A stretch of DNA of 64,000 nucleotides from positions 4,464,001-4,528,000 of the forward strand of contig OX392529.1 in NCBI GenBank assembly GCA_947623455.1, given 5' to 3'. The stretch comes from Mimachlamys varia (lineage: Eukaryota > Mollusca > Bivalvia > Pectinida > Pectinidae). Both the position numbers and the translations under genes were made by a program. A model generated the notes under the pieces. That model ran no database searches. It was not told where the DNA came from and was given only the letters and a program-made list of their open reading frames with translations. Of this stretch, positions 12,584 through 25,844 are shown one piece after another. Within the stretch, counting starts at the first letter, position 1, and the number at the start of each line of letters is the position of its first letter.

Positions 12584-13519
12584 CAACTGTTATTATTTTA
12601 TTATCACATCTCATTGTCTTTGTAACTAAATGATCATGATCATCCCTTGAGTGATATCTCCATATTCATGAGTGACATTTCCATATTCATGAGTGATAGA
12701 GTCCGTAGTGTAATAGCACTGTTGTGTGGTCACAGTCGACACTGTACAATATTCTGTAATATGACCTTAAGCTTGATGATCTGACATCTATATTGAACAT
12801 ATTTTTATTTCATCCTGTCGTATGTTATGTATAACTGTGATAAAAATGAGGATTCCATTAATTGCATGCAAGATTATAATACTTATTTGAAGTATACTTT
12901 AGGTTGATTTCCTTAGCTTCTCCTGTACAATGTGGTGTAATAATGTCGTACATGGTATAAGTAATCACTGTGACACTATATAGTTTAGTTCTGTCACATG
13001 TGACTGATTACAGCTGTACCTATATCTAACCATTACTGTATATACCTGCACCATTTTAGAATGTAAGATAAACAGCTTGCCTGCTTGCTATCTTACTTCT
13101 TAAACAAAATGGTAACTAACTATCAGTGGTTGTATTGGGCTAAAAGTTTCCTAGCACCGGTAAAATCCATTCTTATTTTGTTGCCTTTAAAAATAAAATA
13201 AATAAATCAAGGTCAGAATTTCTTTAATAAAGTATTTACTTATAGTGTTAGGGATGGTTCTACAAGGATTCTCAACTTTTCAAATGATTACCAAGGTTTT
13301 ACTTATATTTGCAGAATTACATTATTACAACATTTAGCTTGGATACACATCATTATTAATTGGAGAAAGAGACATAGACCGTATGACTGCTTGTTTCTCT
13401 GGGGTTTTTTGTTGAAGTATTTTTGTTCTTTTCACATATATACGAAAAGTGTATAAAATGTTCCTGTCAAAACTGTGTTATGTAAATTGATAACCAAGAG
13501 AAACTGCACCAACTCAGTT
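12584..13519. other. Unique AT-rich spacer
   Basis: No coding exon is supported. A short duplicated motif (ccatattcatgagtga) occurs twice near 12660-12700. Otherwise nothing recognisable. Confidence 0.5.
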
Positions 13520-16051
13520 TAGTAGCCATTACATCCACTGACCTGCTGTTCAGTGTAGTAGCCATTACATCCACTGACCTGCCGTTCAGTTTAGTAGCCA
13601 TTACATCCACTGACCTGCCGTTCAGTTTAGTAGCCATTACATCCACTGACCTACCGTTCAGTTTAGTAGCCATTACATCCACTGACCTGCTGTTCAGTTT
13701 AATTAGTAGCCATTACATCCACTGACCTGCTGTTCAGTGTAGTAGCCATTACATCCACTGACCTACCGTTCAGTGTAGTAGCCATTACATCCACTGACCT
13801 ACCGTTCAGTTTAGTAGCCATTACATCCACTGACCTGCTGTTCAGTTTAGTAGCCATTACATCCACTGACCTACCGTTCAGTTTAGTAGCCATTACATCC
13901 ACTGACCTACCGTTCAGTTTAGTAGCCATTACATCCACTGACCTGCCATTCAGTTTAGTAGCCATTACATCCACTGACCTGCCCATCAGTTTAGTAGCCA
14001 TTACATCCACTGACCTGCTGTTCAGTGTAGTAGCCATTACATCCACTGACCTGCTGTTCAGTGTAGTAGCCATTACATCCACTGACCTGCTGTTCAGTGT
14101 AGTAGCCATTACATCCACTGACCTGCCGTTCAGTTTAGTAGCCATTACATCCACTGACCTGCCGTTCAGTTTAGTAGCCATTACATCCACTGACCTGCCG
14201 TTCAGTTTAGTAGCCATTACATCCACTGACCTGCCGTTCAGTGTAGTAGCCATTACATCCACTGACCTGCCGTTCAGTGTAGTAGCCATTACATCCACTG
14301 ACCTGCCGTTCAGTTTAGTAGCCATTACATCCACTGACCTGCCGTTCAGTTTAGTAGCCATTACATCCACTGACCTGCCGTTCAGTTTAGTAGCCATTAC
14401 ATCCACTGACCTGCCGTTCAGTTTAGTAGCCATTACATCCACTGAACTGCTGTTCAGTTTAGTAGCCATTACATCCACTGACCTGCCGTTCAGTGTAGTA
14501 GCCATTACATCCACTGACCTGCTGTTCAGTTTAATTAGTAGCCATTACATCCACTGACCTGCTGTTCAGTGTAGTAGCCATTACATCCACTGACCTGCTG
14601 TTCAGTGTAGTAGCCATTACATCCACTGACCTGCTGTTCAGTGTAGTAGCCATTACATCCACTGACCTGCCGTTCAGTTTAGTAGCCATTACATCCACTG
14701 ACCTGCTGTTCAGTGTAGTAGCCATTACATCCACTGACCTGCCGTTCAGTTTAGTAGCTATTACATCCACTGACCTGCCGTTCAGTTTAGTAGCCATTAC
14801 ATCCACTGACCTGCCGTTCAGTTTAGTAGCCATTACATCCACTGACCTGCCGTTCAGTTTAGTAGCCATTACATCCACTGACCTGCCGTTCAGTTTAGTA
14901 GCCATTACATCCACTGACCTGCTGTTCAGTGTAGTAGCCATTACATCCACTGACCTGCCGTTCAGTTTAGTAGCCATTACATCCACTGACCTGCTGTTCA
15001 GTGTAGTAGCCATTACATCCACTGACCTGCTGTTCAGTGTAGTAGCCATTACATCCACTGACCTGCCGTTCAGTTTAGTAGCCATTACATCCACTGACCT
15101 GCCGTTCAGTTTAGTAGCCATTACATCCACTGACCTGCCGTTCAGTTTAGTAGCCATTACATCCACTGACCTGCTGTTCAGTGTAGTAGCCATTACATCC
15201 ACTGACCTGCCGTTCAGTGTAGTAGCCATTACATCCACTGACCTGCCGTTCAGTTTAGTAGCCATTACATCCACTGACCTGCCATTCAGTTTAGTAGCCA
15301 TTACATCCACTGACCTGCCGTTCAGTTTAGTAGCCATTACATCCACTGACCTGCCGTTCAGTTTAGTAGCCATTACATCCACTGAACTGCTGTTCAGTTT
15401 AGTAGCCATTACATCCACTGACCTGCCGTTCAGTGTAGTAGCCATTACATCCACTGACCTGCTGTTCAGTTTAATTAGTAGCCATTACATCCACTGACCT
15501 GCTGTTCAGTGTAGTAGCCATTACATCCACTGACCTGCCGTTCAGTGTAGTAGCCATTACATCCACTGACCTGCTGTTCAGTGTAGTAGCCATTACATCC
15601 ACTGACCTGCCGTTCAGTTTAGTAGCTATTACATCCACTGACCTGCCGTTCAGTTTAGTAGCTATTACATCCACTGACCTGCTGTTCAGTGTAGTAGCCA
15701 TTACATCCACTGACCTGCCGTTCAGTTTAGTAGCCATTACATTCACTGACCTGCCGTTCAGTTTAGTAGCCATTACATCCACTGACCTGCCATTCAGTTT
15801 AGTAGCCATTACATCCACTGACCTGCCGTTCAGTTTAGTAGCTATTACATCCACTGACCTGCTGTTCAGTGTAGTAGCCATTACATCCACTGACCTGCCG
15901 TTCAGTTTAGTAGCCATTACATTCACTGACCTGCCGTTCAGTTTAGTAGCCATTACATCCACTGACCTGCCATTCAGTTTAGTAGCCATTACATCCACTG
16001 ACCTGCCGTTCAGTTTAGTAGCTATTACATCCACTGACCTGCTGTTCAGTG
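13520..16051. repeat. 36-bp tandem array (~70 units) with higher-order repeats
   Basis: The unit is agtagccattacatccactg + acctgccgttcagttt. Because 36 is divisible by three, the minus strand stays open for up to 307 codons (repeating DVMATKLNGRSV). Extra bases (cagtttaattag) near 13698, 14530 and 15470 shift the register and bring in TAA stops, splitting the array into blocks of about 832 and 940 bp. The first two blocks have the same order of unit variants on the minus strand, so they are duplicates. Not called as a gene: there is no non-repeat flank with coding character. Confidence 0.95.
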
Positions 16052-17326
16052 TGAGGAAGGCAATATCAATCTGCAACCAATGTTGTTGCACTAGTCATAT
16101 ATATATATATATACAGACAATTTTGTTAAATGCTCCCATTGTAAATACTGTGTAAAACATATTCAAATAATTCTGAAAAGTGTAAATATATATAAATATA
16201 AATATTAGATTATATTATTGTGTAAAGTGTATATTATAAAATGTATTATCTTAGATTTGTATTGTGAACAAAGCCGTATGTATATTTATTGTTGAACAGT
16301 CTGTTCTGCTGTATTGTGTACAAAGTCGAATGTATATTTATGGTTTTATGGTCGGTTCTGCTGATATTTACAGTGTATATATACTTTCAATTGTATATGT
16401 TACACAAACCTTTATAAAACCTAACATAAGCTCTTGGACATGGTCCTTTTATAAAAAGTCTCCCTCCACCTTGATATGAAACTGTATATAGTTCTCATTA
16501 CCTGTATAAAAATCGGGAGATTATTTAGATGTTTTCAGTGATTAATTTACTGTTTGCTGACCATGAGTGGTTTATATTAAGTTGTTGACCGTCTATTGGC
16601 TGGAGGCTGTAAAAACACTGTCATGTCAATGTTAGCCACATTTATTTGAAGAATACATGCATTATGTGTTTGATAGTTTACTGTGTCAATTCCAAAATAT
16701 TATGATCACTGCATACCACATTTGAAATAGTACTGTATACCAAAAATCAGTCGCTCAGACTTTCGTCAACAGTAGTAAAGTCCACCTCATTATCTTTACA
16801 TAGCATATTATTAACGAGCATATTATTAACGCTTTAATGCTGATATTTGCCTTTTTTTTTTTTAAAGTCAATATTGTTTATAATGAGACAAAAAGTGAAA
16901 TTGAAACTACATACCACAACATTTTACTGGTATACTACATACAGCAACATTTTCTGGTATATAGTATTACATGTCAGTAAAAATAAAATGAGAAAGGCTC
17001 GTAGTCTCCCCAACTCTACATGGTGTAAAGTTTTTAACCTCAAATACCTGTTCAGTTGTAGATCTCCCTACCTTACTATGAGGTATAAATATAAACTAAA
17101 TGTGATATCTTGTATCACAGGGTTTCTATAATGGACCAATGCTTTGCCTGTGACCTTTAACCCTTGTATCTGTCAAAATAATCACCAAGATGTAATTAAT
17201 GTTTGTATACTATGGTGTTATTATATACATATGTACATTGATCAGTTTTTGACATATCTTGCACAAAAGAATTAAATATATAGATGGATCGACAGACAGA
17301 CACAATAGGTGATTAATATATATCTC
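16052..17326. other. Unique AT-rich spacer
   Basis: Contains an AT microsatellite at about 16096-16112 and small open frames with no recognisable domain. Nothing supportable as a gene. Confidence 0.5.
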
Positions 17327-17745
17327 ATCATTAAGGGCTTGTATCCCATCACTAGGGGGGTGTATCCCATCACTAAGGGGGTGTATCCCATCACTAATGG
17401 GGTGTATCCCATCACTAATGGGGTGTATCCTGTCACTAAGGGTGTGTATCCCATCACTAAGGGGTTGTATCCCATCACTAAGGGGGTGTATCCCATCACT
17501 GATGGGGTGTATCCCATCACTGATGGGGTATATCCCGTCATTAAGGGGGTGTATCCCATCACTAAGGTGTTGTATCCCATTACTAAGGTGGTGTATTCCA
17601 TCACTAAGGGGGTGTATCCCATAACTAAGGGGGTGTATCCCATCACTTAGGGGGTGTATCCCATCACTAAAGGGGTGTATATCGTCACTAAGTGGATGTA
17701 TCACATCACTAAGTGGGTGTATCTTGTCACTAAGAAGTGGATGTA
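17327..17745. repeat. 21-bp tandem array (~20 units)
   Basis: The unit is cccatcactaagggggtgta plus t. As 21 is divisible by three, open frames run on both strands (plus-strand GVYPITK, minus-strand MGYTPLV and SDGIHPL repeats). They end outside the array and have no coding flanks. Confidence 0.93.
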
Positions 17746-18474
17746 TAATCAAATCAGTGTTATACCTGATGTGTTTTGTTTGAGATGAGACTGTTGGTCT
17801 GATGCTGGTGGTTTTAACCAGGTTGTAGAAACTGTGATCCAAAGAGCGCACTCATGTTTGAAATTAATATATCAAATATTGCAAAGTAAGTTATATGTTT
17901 TATGGTTGATAGGGTAATAGTCAGAGTTGGTAGGAGAGTGTGGGGAGTAGTGCCAGTCTGAAATAGTGTAATGTAGAGTTGATGTGTGTATAGTTACTTG
18001 TCAGAGAGTTGATCCAGGTATATTTTAATAGTCAGCTACCTGTTTTGTCGAAATTTTGCCTAAATTTGTTGTGTTAATTGCCTTATTAATAGTTTCTTTA
18101 ATTTATAGCTTACCTAATAGACTGCTGAAATGAAATGTACACATGTTGAGGTTAACATGTAAATATTATGATGTTTTGGGTACTTCACAGTAGAGTGAGG
18201 TTTACTTGGAACAGTTTATATGTGCATTATAGATATAATAATATAGGTATAATAAGATACATTGTGTAATAATGTACGAACTATTTACTTCTCTCATCAA
18301 AGGTTTTCTGTATCATATGCTCAGTAAGGGTACCAATCTAGTGATTTACCATTGATATGTAAGGTTAACTATTGCAACTAATTCTAATTCAATTTGAGTT
18401 TAAAATACTTTGTTGTAGTTATTATATAATTTATTGTATGGAAATTCTGTAACATCACATTTGGGCCATTATGA
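17746..18474. other. Unique AT-rich spacer
   Basis: No exon, RNA gene or mobile-element end was recognised. Confidence 0.5.
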
Positions 18475-20625
18475 ACTGTGGGTGAGAGATGGTATTCCCT
18501 GTAGGGTCAGCACTAACAGTGAGTGAGAGATGGTAAACCCTGTAGGACCAGCACTAACAGTGGGTGAGAGATGGTAATCCCTGTAGGACCAGCACTAACA
18601 GTGAGGGAGAGATGGTAATCCCTGTAGGACCAGCACTAACAGTGAGTGAGAGATGGTAAACCCTGTAGGACCAGCACTAACAGAGGGTGAGAGATGGTAA
18701 TCCCTGTAGGGTCAGTACTAACAGAGGGTGAGAGATGGTAATCCCTGTAGGGTCAGCACTAACAGTGAGTGAGAGATGGTAATCCCTGTAGGACCAGCAC
18801 TAACAGAGGGTGAGAGATGGTAATCCCTGTAGGGTCAGCACTAACAGTGAGTGAGAGATGGTAATCCCTGTAGGACCAGCACTAACAGTGGGTGAGAGAT
18901 GGTAATCCCTGTAGGACCAGCACTAACAGTGAGTGAGAGATGGTAATCCCTGTAGGGTCAGCACTAACAGTGAGTGAGAGATGGTAATCCCTGTAGGACC
19001 AGCACTAACAGAGGGTGAGAGATGGTAATCCCTGTAGGGTCAGCACTAACAGTGGGTGAGAGATGGTAATCCCTGTAGGACCAGCACTAACAGTGAGTGA
19101 GAGATGGTAATCCCTGTAGGGTCAGCACTAACAGAGGGTGAGAGATGGTAATCCCTGTAGGACCAGCACTAACAGTGAGTGAGAGATGGTAATCCCTGTA
19201 GGGTCAGCACTAACAGTGAGTGAGAGATGGTAATCCCTGTAGGATCAGCACTAATAGTGAGTGAGAGATGGTAATCTCTGTAGGACCAGTACTAACAGTG
19301 GGTGAGAGATGGTAATCCCTGTAGGACCAGCATTAACCCTTGGGTGAGAGATGGTAATCCCTGTAGGACCAGTACTAACAGTGGGTGAGAGATGGTAATC
19401 CCTGTAGGACCAGCACTAACAGTGAGTGAGAGATGGTAATCCCTGTAGGGTCAGCACTAACAGAGGGTGAGAGATGGTAATCCCTGTAGGACCAGCACTA
19501 ACAGTGAGTGAGAGATGGTAATCCCTGTAGGGTCAGCACTAACAGTGAGTGAGAGATGGTAATCCCTGTAGGACCAGCACTAACAGAGGGTGAGAGATGG
19601 TAATCCCTGTAGGACCAGCACTAACAGTGAGTGAGAGATGGTAATCCCTGTAGGACCAGCACTAACAGTGAGTGAGAGATGGTAATCCCTGTAGGGTCAG
19701 CACTAATAGTGAGTGAGAGATGGTAATCTCTGTAGGACCAGTACTAACAGTGGGTGAGAGATGGTAATCCCTGTAGGACCAGTACTAACAGTGGGTGAGA
19801 GATGGTAATCCCTGTAGGACCAGCACTAACAGTGGGTGAGAGATGGCAATCCCTGTAGGGTCAGCACTAACAGTGGGTGAGAGATGGTAATCTCTGTAGG
19901 ACCAGTACTAACACTGGGTGAGAGATGGTAATCCCTGTAGGACCAGTACTAACAGTGGGTGAGAGATGGTAATCCCTGTAGGACCAGCACTAACAGTGGG
20001 TGAGAGATGGTTATCCCTGTAGGACCAGCACTAACAGTGGGTGAGAGATGGTATTCCCTGTAGGACCAGCACTAACAGTGGGTGAGAGATGGTAATCCCT
20101 GTAGGACCAGCACTAACAGTGGGTGAGAGATGGTAATCCCTGTAGGACCAGCACTAACAGTGGGTGAGAGATGGTTATCCCTGTAGGACCAGCACTAACA
20201 GTGGGTGAGAGATGGTATTCCCTGTAGGACCAGTACTAACAGTGGGTGAGAGATGGTAATCCCTGTAGGACCAGCACTAACAGTGGGTGAGAGATGGTAA
20301 TCCCTGTAGGACCAGTACTAACAGTGGGTGAGAGATGGTAATCCCTGTAGGACCAGCACTAACAGTGAGTGAGAGATGGTAATCCCTGTAGGGTCAGCAC
20401 TAACAGTAGGTGAGAGATTGTCATCCCTGTAGGACCAGCATTAACAGTAGGTGAGAGATGGTAATCCTTGTAGGGTCAGCATTAACCCTTGGGGGGGAGA
20501 TGGTTATCCTTGTAGGACCAGCATTAACCCTTGGGTGAGAGATGGTAATCCTTGTAGGGTCAGCACTAACAGTGGGTGAGAGATATTAATCCCTGTAGGA
20601 CCAGAATGAACGGCGGGTGAGAGAT
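18475..20625. repeat. 41-bp tandem array (~52 units)
   Basis: The unit is cagtgagtgagagatggtaa + tccctgtaggaccagcacta + a. Two alternating sub-types (AGGACCAG versus AGGGTCAG, and GTGAGTG versus GTGGGTG or GAGGGTG) are arranged in repeated short orders, indicating block-wise duplication. Copies near the right end (20400-20625) are more diverged, as expected at an array edge. Confidence 0.95.
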
Positions 20626-20784
20626 GATGTTACAGTATCCTATCCCAGAACTATTAATGCAGATTTACACTGAATACTTGCCAAGCTTTTGATGCATTAT
20701 TTATGTTTCATTTATGTATTATCATGAAACATCCTGTAACTTGTAGCATTCCGTTGTATACTGAGTTGGACATGTCCCAGCTCA

Positions 20785-21487
20785 TTAAAGGTTGTACGAT
20801 ATAATCTACAACACTGGAGCGGTTCATAGTTGTACGATATAATCTACAACACTGGAGCGGTTCATAGTTGTACGATATAATCTACAACACTGGAGCGGTT
20901 CATAGTTGTACGATATAATCTACAACACTGGAGCGGTTCATAGTTGTACGATATAATCTACAACACTGGAGCGGTTCATAGTTGTACGATATAATCTACA
21001 ACACTGGAGCGGTTCAATAATAGTTGTATGATATAATCTACAACATTGGAGCGGTTCATAGTTGTACGATATAATCTACAACACTGGAGCGGTTCATAGT
21101 TGTACAATATAATCTACAACACTGGAGCGGTTCAATAATAGTTGTACGATATAATCTACAACACTGGAGCGGTTCATAGTTGTACGATATAATCTACAAC
21201 ACTGGAGCGGTTCAATAATAGTTGTACGATATAATCTACAACACTGGAGCGGTTCATAGTTGTACGATATAATCTACAACGCTGGAGCGGTTCATAGTTG
21301 TACGATATAATCTACAACGCTGGAGCGGTTCATAGTTGTACGATATAATCTACAACACTGGAGCGGTTCATAGTTGTACGATATAATCTACAACACTGGA
21401 GCGGTTCATAGTTGTACGATATAATCTACAACACTGGAGCGGTTCATAGTTGTACGATATAATCTACAACACTGGAGCGGTTCATAG
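20785..21487. repeat. 38-bp tandem array (~18 units) with stem-loop
   Basis: The unit is agttgtacgatataatctac + aacactggagcggttcat. Each unit has an inverted repeat GTTGTA / TACAAC around a 10-base AT-rich centre. Some units carry an extra AATA before AGTTG (near 21017, 21136 and 21214), which marks larger repeating blocks. Confidence 0.95.
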
Positions 21488-21867
21488 AGGTTTTGTGTGT
21501 TCTAGTAGACTTAAGCATTGATGTACATTTATTTCCCAATTTTCACAATATCATCACCAAACCGGATCTCTATTTTTCCAATTATCACACATTTTTAATA
21601 AAAAAATTAGACAAAAGCTTGACTTGTATTTGGGTTTTTTTTTTTTTACCAATTTGTGTTTTTCGTCTCTATTTATATTACAGGAATCTTCAAGATCAAA
21701 GGAGCTACTTTTTCAGCATCACATTACTGAAAATGGTAGCATTAACCTGCTAACAAGCAAGAAACCCTGATAATAGATTAACCTGCTTCTTGATGAAGTA
21801 TGTGTTTAAGATGCGTAGCTAACATACCCGAAAGGCGCAGTGTCCGTCGTCCATTCGTTGCCCGAAT
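21488..21867. other. Unique AT-rich spacer
   Basis: Contains poly-T and poly-A runs near 21599 and 21636. No gene is supported. Confidence 0.45.
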
Positions 21868-22722
21868 GACAAGTGAGCTTATGCCTTGGTATGGCGTGTG
21901 TCGTCTGTCGTTTGTCCATCAACTTGTCCTATAACCTACTACAGGGAAACACACAGCAGAATTTGACCAAATTTGGCCAGAAACATCCTGGAGTAAAGTT
22001 GATTCAATTTTGTATAAACGGTGGTCTGACCCCATCGGAGGCTGAGAGGCGGGACCAGTAGGGAAATATAGTAAAATCTTTAAAATCTTTCTTCTTCTTT
22101 AGGAATGACAGAAATATGTCAAATTTGGTCTGAAGTATCCTTGAGTGAAGGATTACATTTTGTATAACTAGTGGGTCTGACCCCTATTAGGCTTGAGGAG
22201 CAGGGCCCAATAGGGAAATATGGTAAATTATTTCAAATCCCTCTTGAGGAATGACAGAGGATATTGACCAAATGTTGTGAAGCATCCATTGTTGAAGGGG
22301 GGTTTAATATTGTATCGGTAGGACTAAACCACCATTCACCCCACCCACTCCCAGATGGGGCCCAATGGGGGTAATTTAGTAAATACCTTATAATCCTTAC
22401 TTCTAAATAAATAACAGGATATTGTCTATTTTTTCCATGATTACTATGAAACAATTTTACACAGGTGAGCAATATAGTCCTCTGGGTCTCTTGTTCTGTA
22501 TCTGGTCTGAAATATCCTTTGGTGAAAGGAATGTATTTTTATATAAATAGAAGGTCCGACCCCCCAAGGGGCCTGAGGAGCAGGGCCCAATAGGGAAATG
22601 GGGCAAATTCTTTAAATCCTACTTCTTCTGTAGGAATGAAACAATTTGATACAAATTTATCCATGATGGCTTTGGTAAAACTGTATGCAGGCGAGCGATA
22701 CAGTCACTCCAGGCTTTTTGTT
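21868..22722 (+). mobile_element. Decayed TTAGCTCACC-family elements (one whole, one partial)
   Basis: Starts near GTGAGCTTATGCC (5' tip lost) and contains diverged internal units (ggtctgaccccatcggaggc). It reaches a 3' end GGTGAGCAATATAGTCCTCTG..CTCTTGTT at about 22464-22495. A further internal unit and a second 3' end (gcgagcgatacagtcactcc) follow to 22722. Two copies, or one copy with a duplicated end. Confidence 0.6.
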
Positions 22723-24119
22723 AACAAAATTTATGATTTTTGTTTTGTTTTGTTCAAACAGTAAAGGAATTGGACTACATATGCCAACCCGAATAAGTAT
22801 TTCTACAAAAAAAGTATTGCCATTATATCTTTAGAAATAGGTATCAATCTCTATAAAATCATAATAGTATCAAGTTAATTTGTATCATCAGTTTTCTACT
22901 TAAATCTCGTTGTATTTGACGTCGTGCTACTACAACCGATACGCTACTCAAATAGGTACACGGTCAGAAATATATAAATCTGGGTTTTTTTCAGAAAGTA
23001 CCTGTATTACAAAAAAGCTCACATTTATCGGCACTTTCCGTTAAGTTTGCATGGTTTCAGGTCCTAGCTACAATTGTAGCTCTGTAAGGTATTAATCAAA
23101 ACAATGTGTTTTGGAAACAAAACGAAAAACACACGTTTCATAGTCTACAAAATATGGCGAGTCAATTTGAGTACTGATCATGGTCGTAAAACGGACGAAG
23201 TCGTGTAAAGTTTTCTAATTAAAAATATATCTTAATATGTACTTGGAAATAAACTTTGTCTAAAATCATCCAAGCTAACATTCCTTGTGTCGTAAACAAA
23301 AAGAGTCGGACAAATACTGAGAGGGGGATTCTGACACGTCTGTAACCTTGTTTCGTCCTACGATTGCCGAGACCAACTCTCTGAAGAGGAAATCAAGCTT
23401 TCATAAGTACACACAACATAGGGTACAAAGGCTACCACATACAAAAATGAAGAACCTTATTAATTGAGCTACATCACTGATACATGCAAGATGATGTGGA
23501 AATATGACATTTGACAACTACCGCCAGGTTAGTATGCTATTGTACTTCCGTCAATGTAGACCAGTTCCACTGTGTGCAATGGACAGTAGAACAAATCAGA
23601 ACCCAAAGTTGGGTACTAGAATTATTGTACGAAGGTCTCAGCAATCCTCTCGACTCGGAACCATAAAAGCATTCGTAAAACGGCAACAATAAACAAGAGC
23701 TATCCTAATCATACATGATATTCCTGCTCACCAGAAGACACGCTTGGCTGACTCTCAAAATCTAGAGGAATCGGACAACTGAGGGCGAAACAAGAGAAGA
23801 CCTACTTGCTTTGGTCAGTAAGGTAAAGGGACAAGGTCAGTGACAATGATCGACGCCTTCTGTTATAAGTGTTTCTATCAGTACTGATTGTGTAATAGTA
23901 ACCTCACCAGCGAGTAGCCTTAGACTTGGATATGACATGTTAGATTTACATGGCGGGTGAACCAGAGGTCTCTTACTCTTCCGGAACACCTGGTCTTATT
24001 CTCTTGTACTTTTACAAGGGTCTTCTTGTAAACCTTTCTTTTATTCATATTTTGCTTCTAGTTTAATCGATTTTGAGATCGGGTTATGGTTTTGTTAATG
24101 CTTTGGTATTCTCTGATTT
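22723..24119. other. Intergenic sequence, no supported gene
   Basis: A 62-codon open frame at 23504-23692 (+) has no recognisable domain and no flanking exon. It was not called. No mobile-element ends seen. Confidence 0.45.
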
Positions 24120-25844
24120 TTAGCTCACCTGGTCCAAAGGACCAAGGTGAGCTTATGCCATACCGTGGCGTCCGGCGTCCGCCGTCCGGCGTCCGTCGTC
24201 CGTCCGTCCGTCCGTCAACAATTGACTTCTTCTTCATAACCACTGATCAGAATTTAACTAAATTTGGTAGGAAGCATCCCTGTGTGGCTGGGATTCAAAT
24301 TTATACAAATGATGGGGCTGACCCCCCAGGGGCCTGAGGGACGGGGCCAAAGGTGTCTATTTGGCAATATTGATATTAACGACTTCTTCTCTGGAACTAA
24401 GCAATGTATGGCATTTATATTTCAGTGGTAGCATCCCTAGGTGGCTGGGATTCAAAATTATACAAATGATGGGGCTGACCCCCCAGGGGCCTGAGGGGCG
24501 GGGCCAAAGGTGTCTATTTGGCAATATTGATATTAACGACTTCTTCTCTGGAACTAAGCAATGTATGGCATTTATATTTCAGTGGTAGCATCCCTAGGTG
24601 GCTGGGATTCAAATTTATACAAATGATGGGGTTGACCCCCCCAGGGGCCTGAGGGGCAGGGCCAAAAGTGTCTATTTGGCAATATTGATATTAACGACTT
24701 CTTCTCTGGAACTAAGCAATGTATGGCATTTATATGTCAGTGGTAGCATCCCTAGATGGCTGGGATTCAAATTTATACAAATGATGGGGTTGACCCCCCA
24801 GGGGCCTGAGGGGCGGGGCCAAAAGTGTCTATTGGGCAATATTGATATTAACGACTTCTTCTCTGGAACTAAGCAATGTATGGCATTTATATTTCAGTGG
24901 TAGCATCCCTAGGTGGCTGGGATTCAAATTTATACAAATGATGGGGTTGACCCCCCAGGGGCCTGAGGGGCAGGGCCAAAAGTGTCTATTTGGCAATATT
25001 GATATTAACGACTTCTTCTCTGGAACTAAGCAATGTATGGCATTTATATGTCAGTGGTAGCATCCCTAGATGGCTGGGATTCAAATTTATACAAATGATG
25101 GGGTTGACCCCCCAGGGGCCTGAGGGGCGGGGCCAAAAGTGTCTATTGGGCAATATTGATATTAACGACTTCTTCTCTGGAACTAAGCAATGTATGGCAT
25201 TTATATTTCAGTGGTAGCATCCCTAGGTGGCTGGGATTCAAATTTATACAAATGATGGGGTTGACCCCCCAGGGGCCTGAGGGGCAGGGCCAAAAGTGTC
25301 TATTTGGCAATATTGATATTAACGACTTCTTCTCTGGAACTAAGCAATGTATGGCATTTATGTTTCAGTGGTAGCATCCCTAGGTGGCTGGGATTCAAAT
25401 TTATACAAATGATGGAGTTGACCCCCCAGGGGCCTGAGGGGCGGGGCCAAAAGTGTCTATTTGGCTATATTAATATTAAAGACTTCTTCTCTGGAACTAA
25501 GCAATGTACGGCATTTTATATTTCAGTGGTAGCATCCCTAGATGGCTGGGATTCAAATTTATACAAATGATGGGTTGACCCCCCAGGGGCCTGAGGGGCG
25601 GGGCCAAAAGTGTCTATTTGGCTATATTGATGCTGCACTGAACGCATTTCATGGATTAATGCCCTATTTGCCAAAAAAACCTAACATTTTTAGAATTACA
25701 ACAAAAGCAATGTACATGTACCCATCAAAAATGATTATGATATATTGACATAACAAGAAGGGCCACACTTACACTTATGAGTCATTCTTGTTTCATATCA
25801 CATGAAACCAGGTGAGCGATACAGGCCCTCTGGGCCTCTTGTTT
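24120..25844 (+). mobile_element. TTAGCTCACC-family element with 157-bp central tandem array
   Basis: It has complete ends: TTAGCTCACCTGGTCC at the left, and CAGGTGAGCGATACAGG with the GGCCC/GGGCC hairpin and CTCTTGTTT at the right. Between them are about 8-9 head-to-tail copies of a ~157-bp unit. Adjacent units alternate between two types (CTAGGTGG/CTAGATGG, TATATTTCAG/TATATGTCAG, ATTTGGCAA/ATTGGGCAA), giving a ~314-bp higher-order dimer. Small open frames inside are repeat artefacts. It lies about 150 bp beyond the 3' end of GH31 gene 2. Confidence 0.85.

Noticed and set aside
13467..16091. Four long minus-strand frames (up to 307 codons) with a 12-residue repeat
   Set aside because: They coincide exactly with the 36-bp array, stop at array register shifts, and have no non-repetitive coding sequence or signal peptide.
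17210..17851. Frames on both strands over the 21-bp array (up to 213 codons)
   Set aside because: The period is divisible by three and several frames are open simultaneously; flanks are AT-rich non-coding sequence.
23504..23692. 62-codon plus-strand frame in the intergenic region
   Set aside because: No domain, no splice context joining it to another exon and no codon signal strong enough to support it.
24086..25748. Several 70-100-codon frames with recurring IPRWLGF or GPEGRGQ
   Set aside because: Read from the 157-bp central repeats of a mobile element; they end at each unit boundary.
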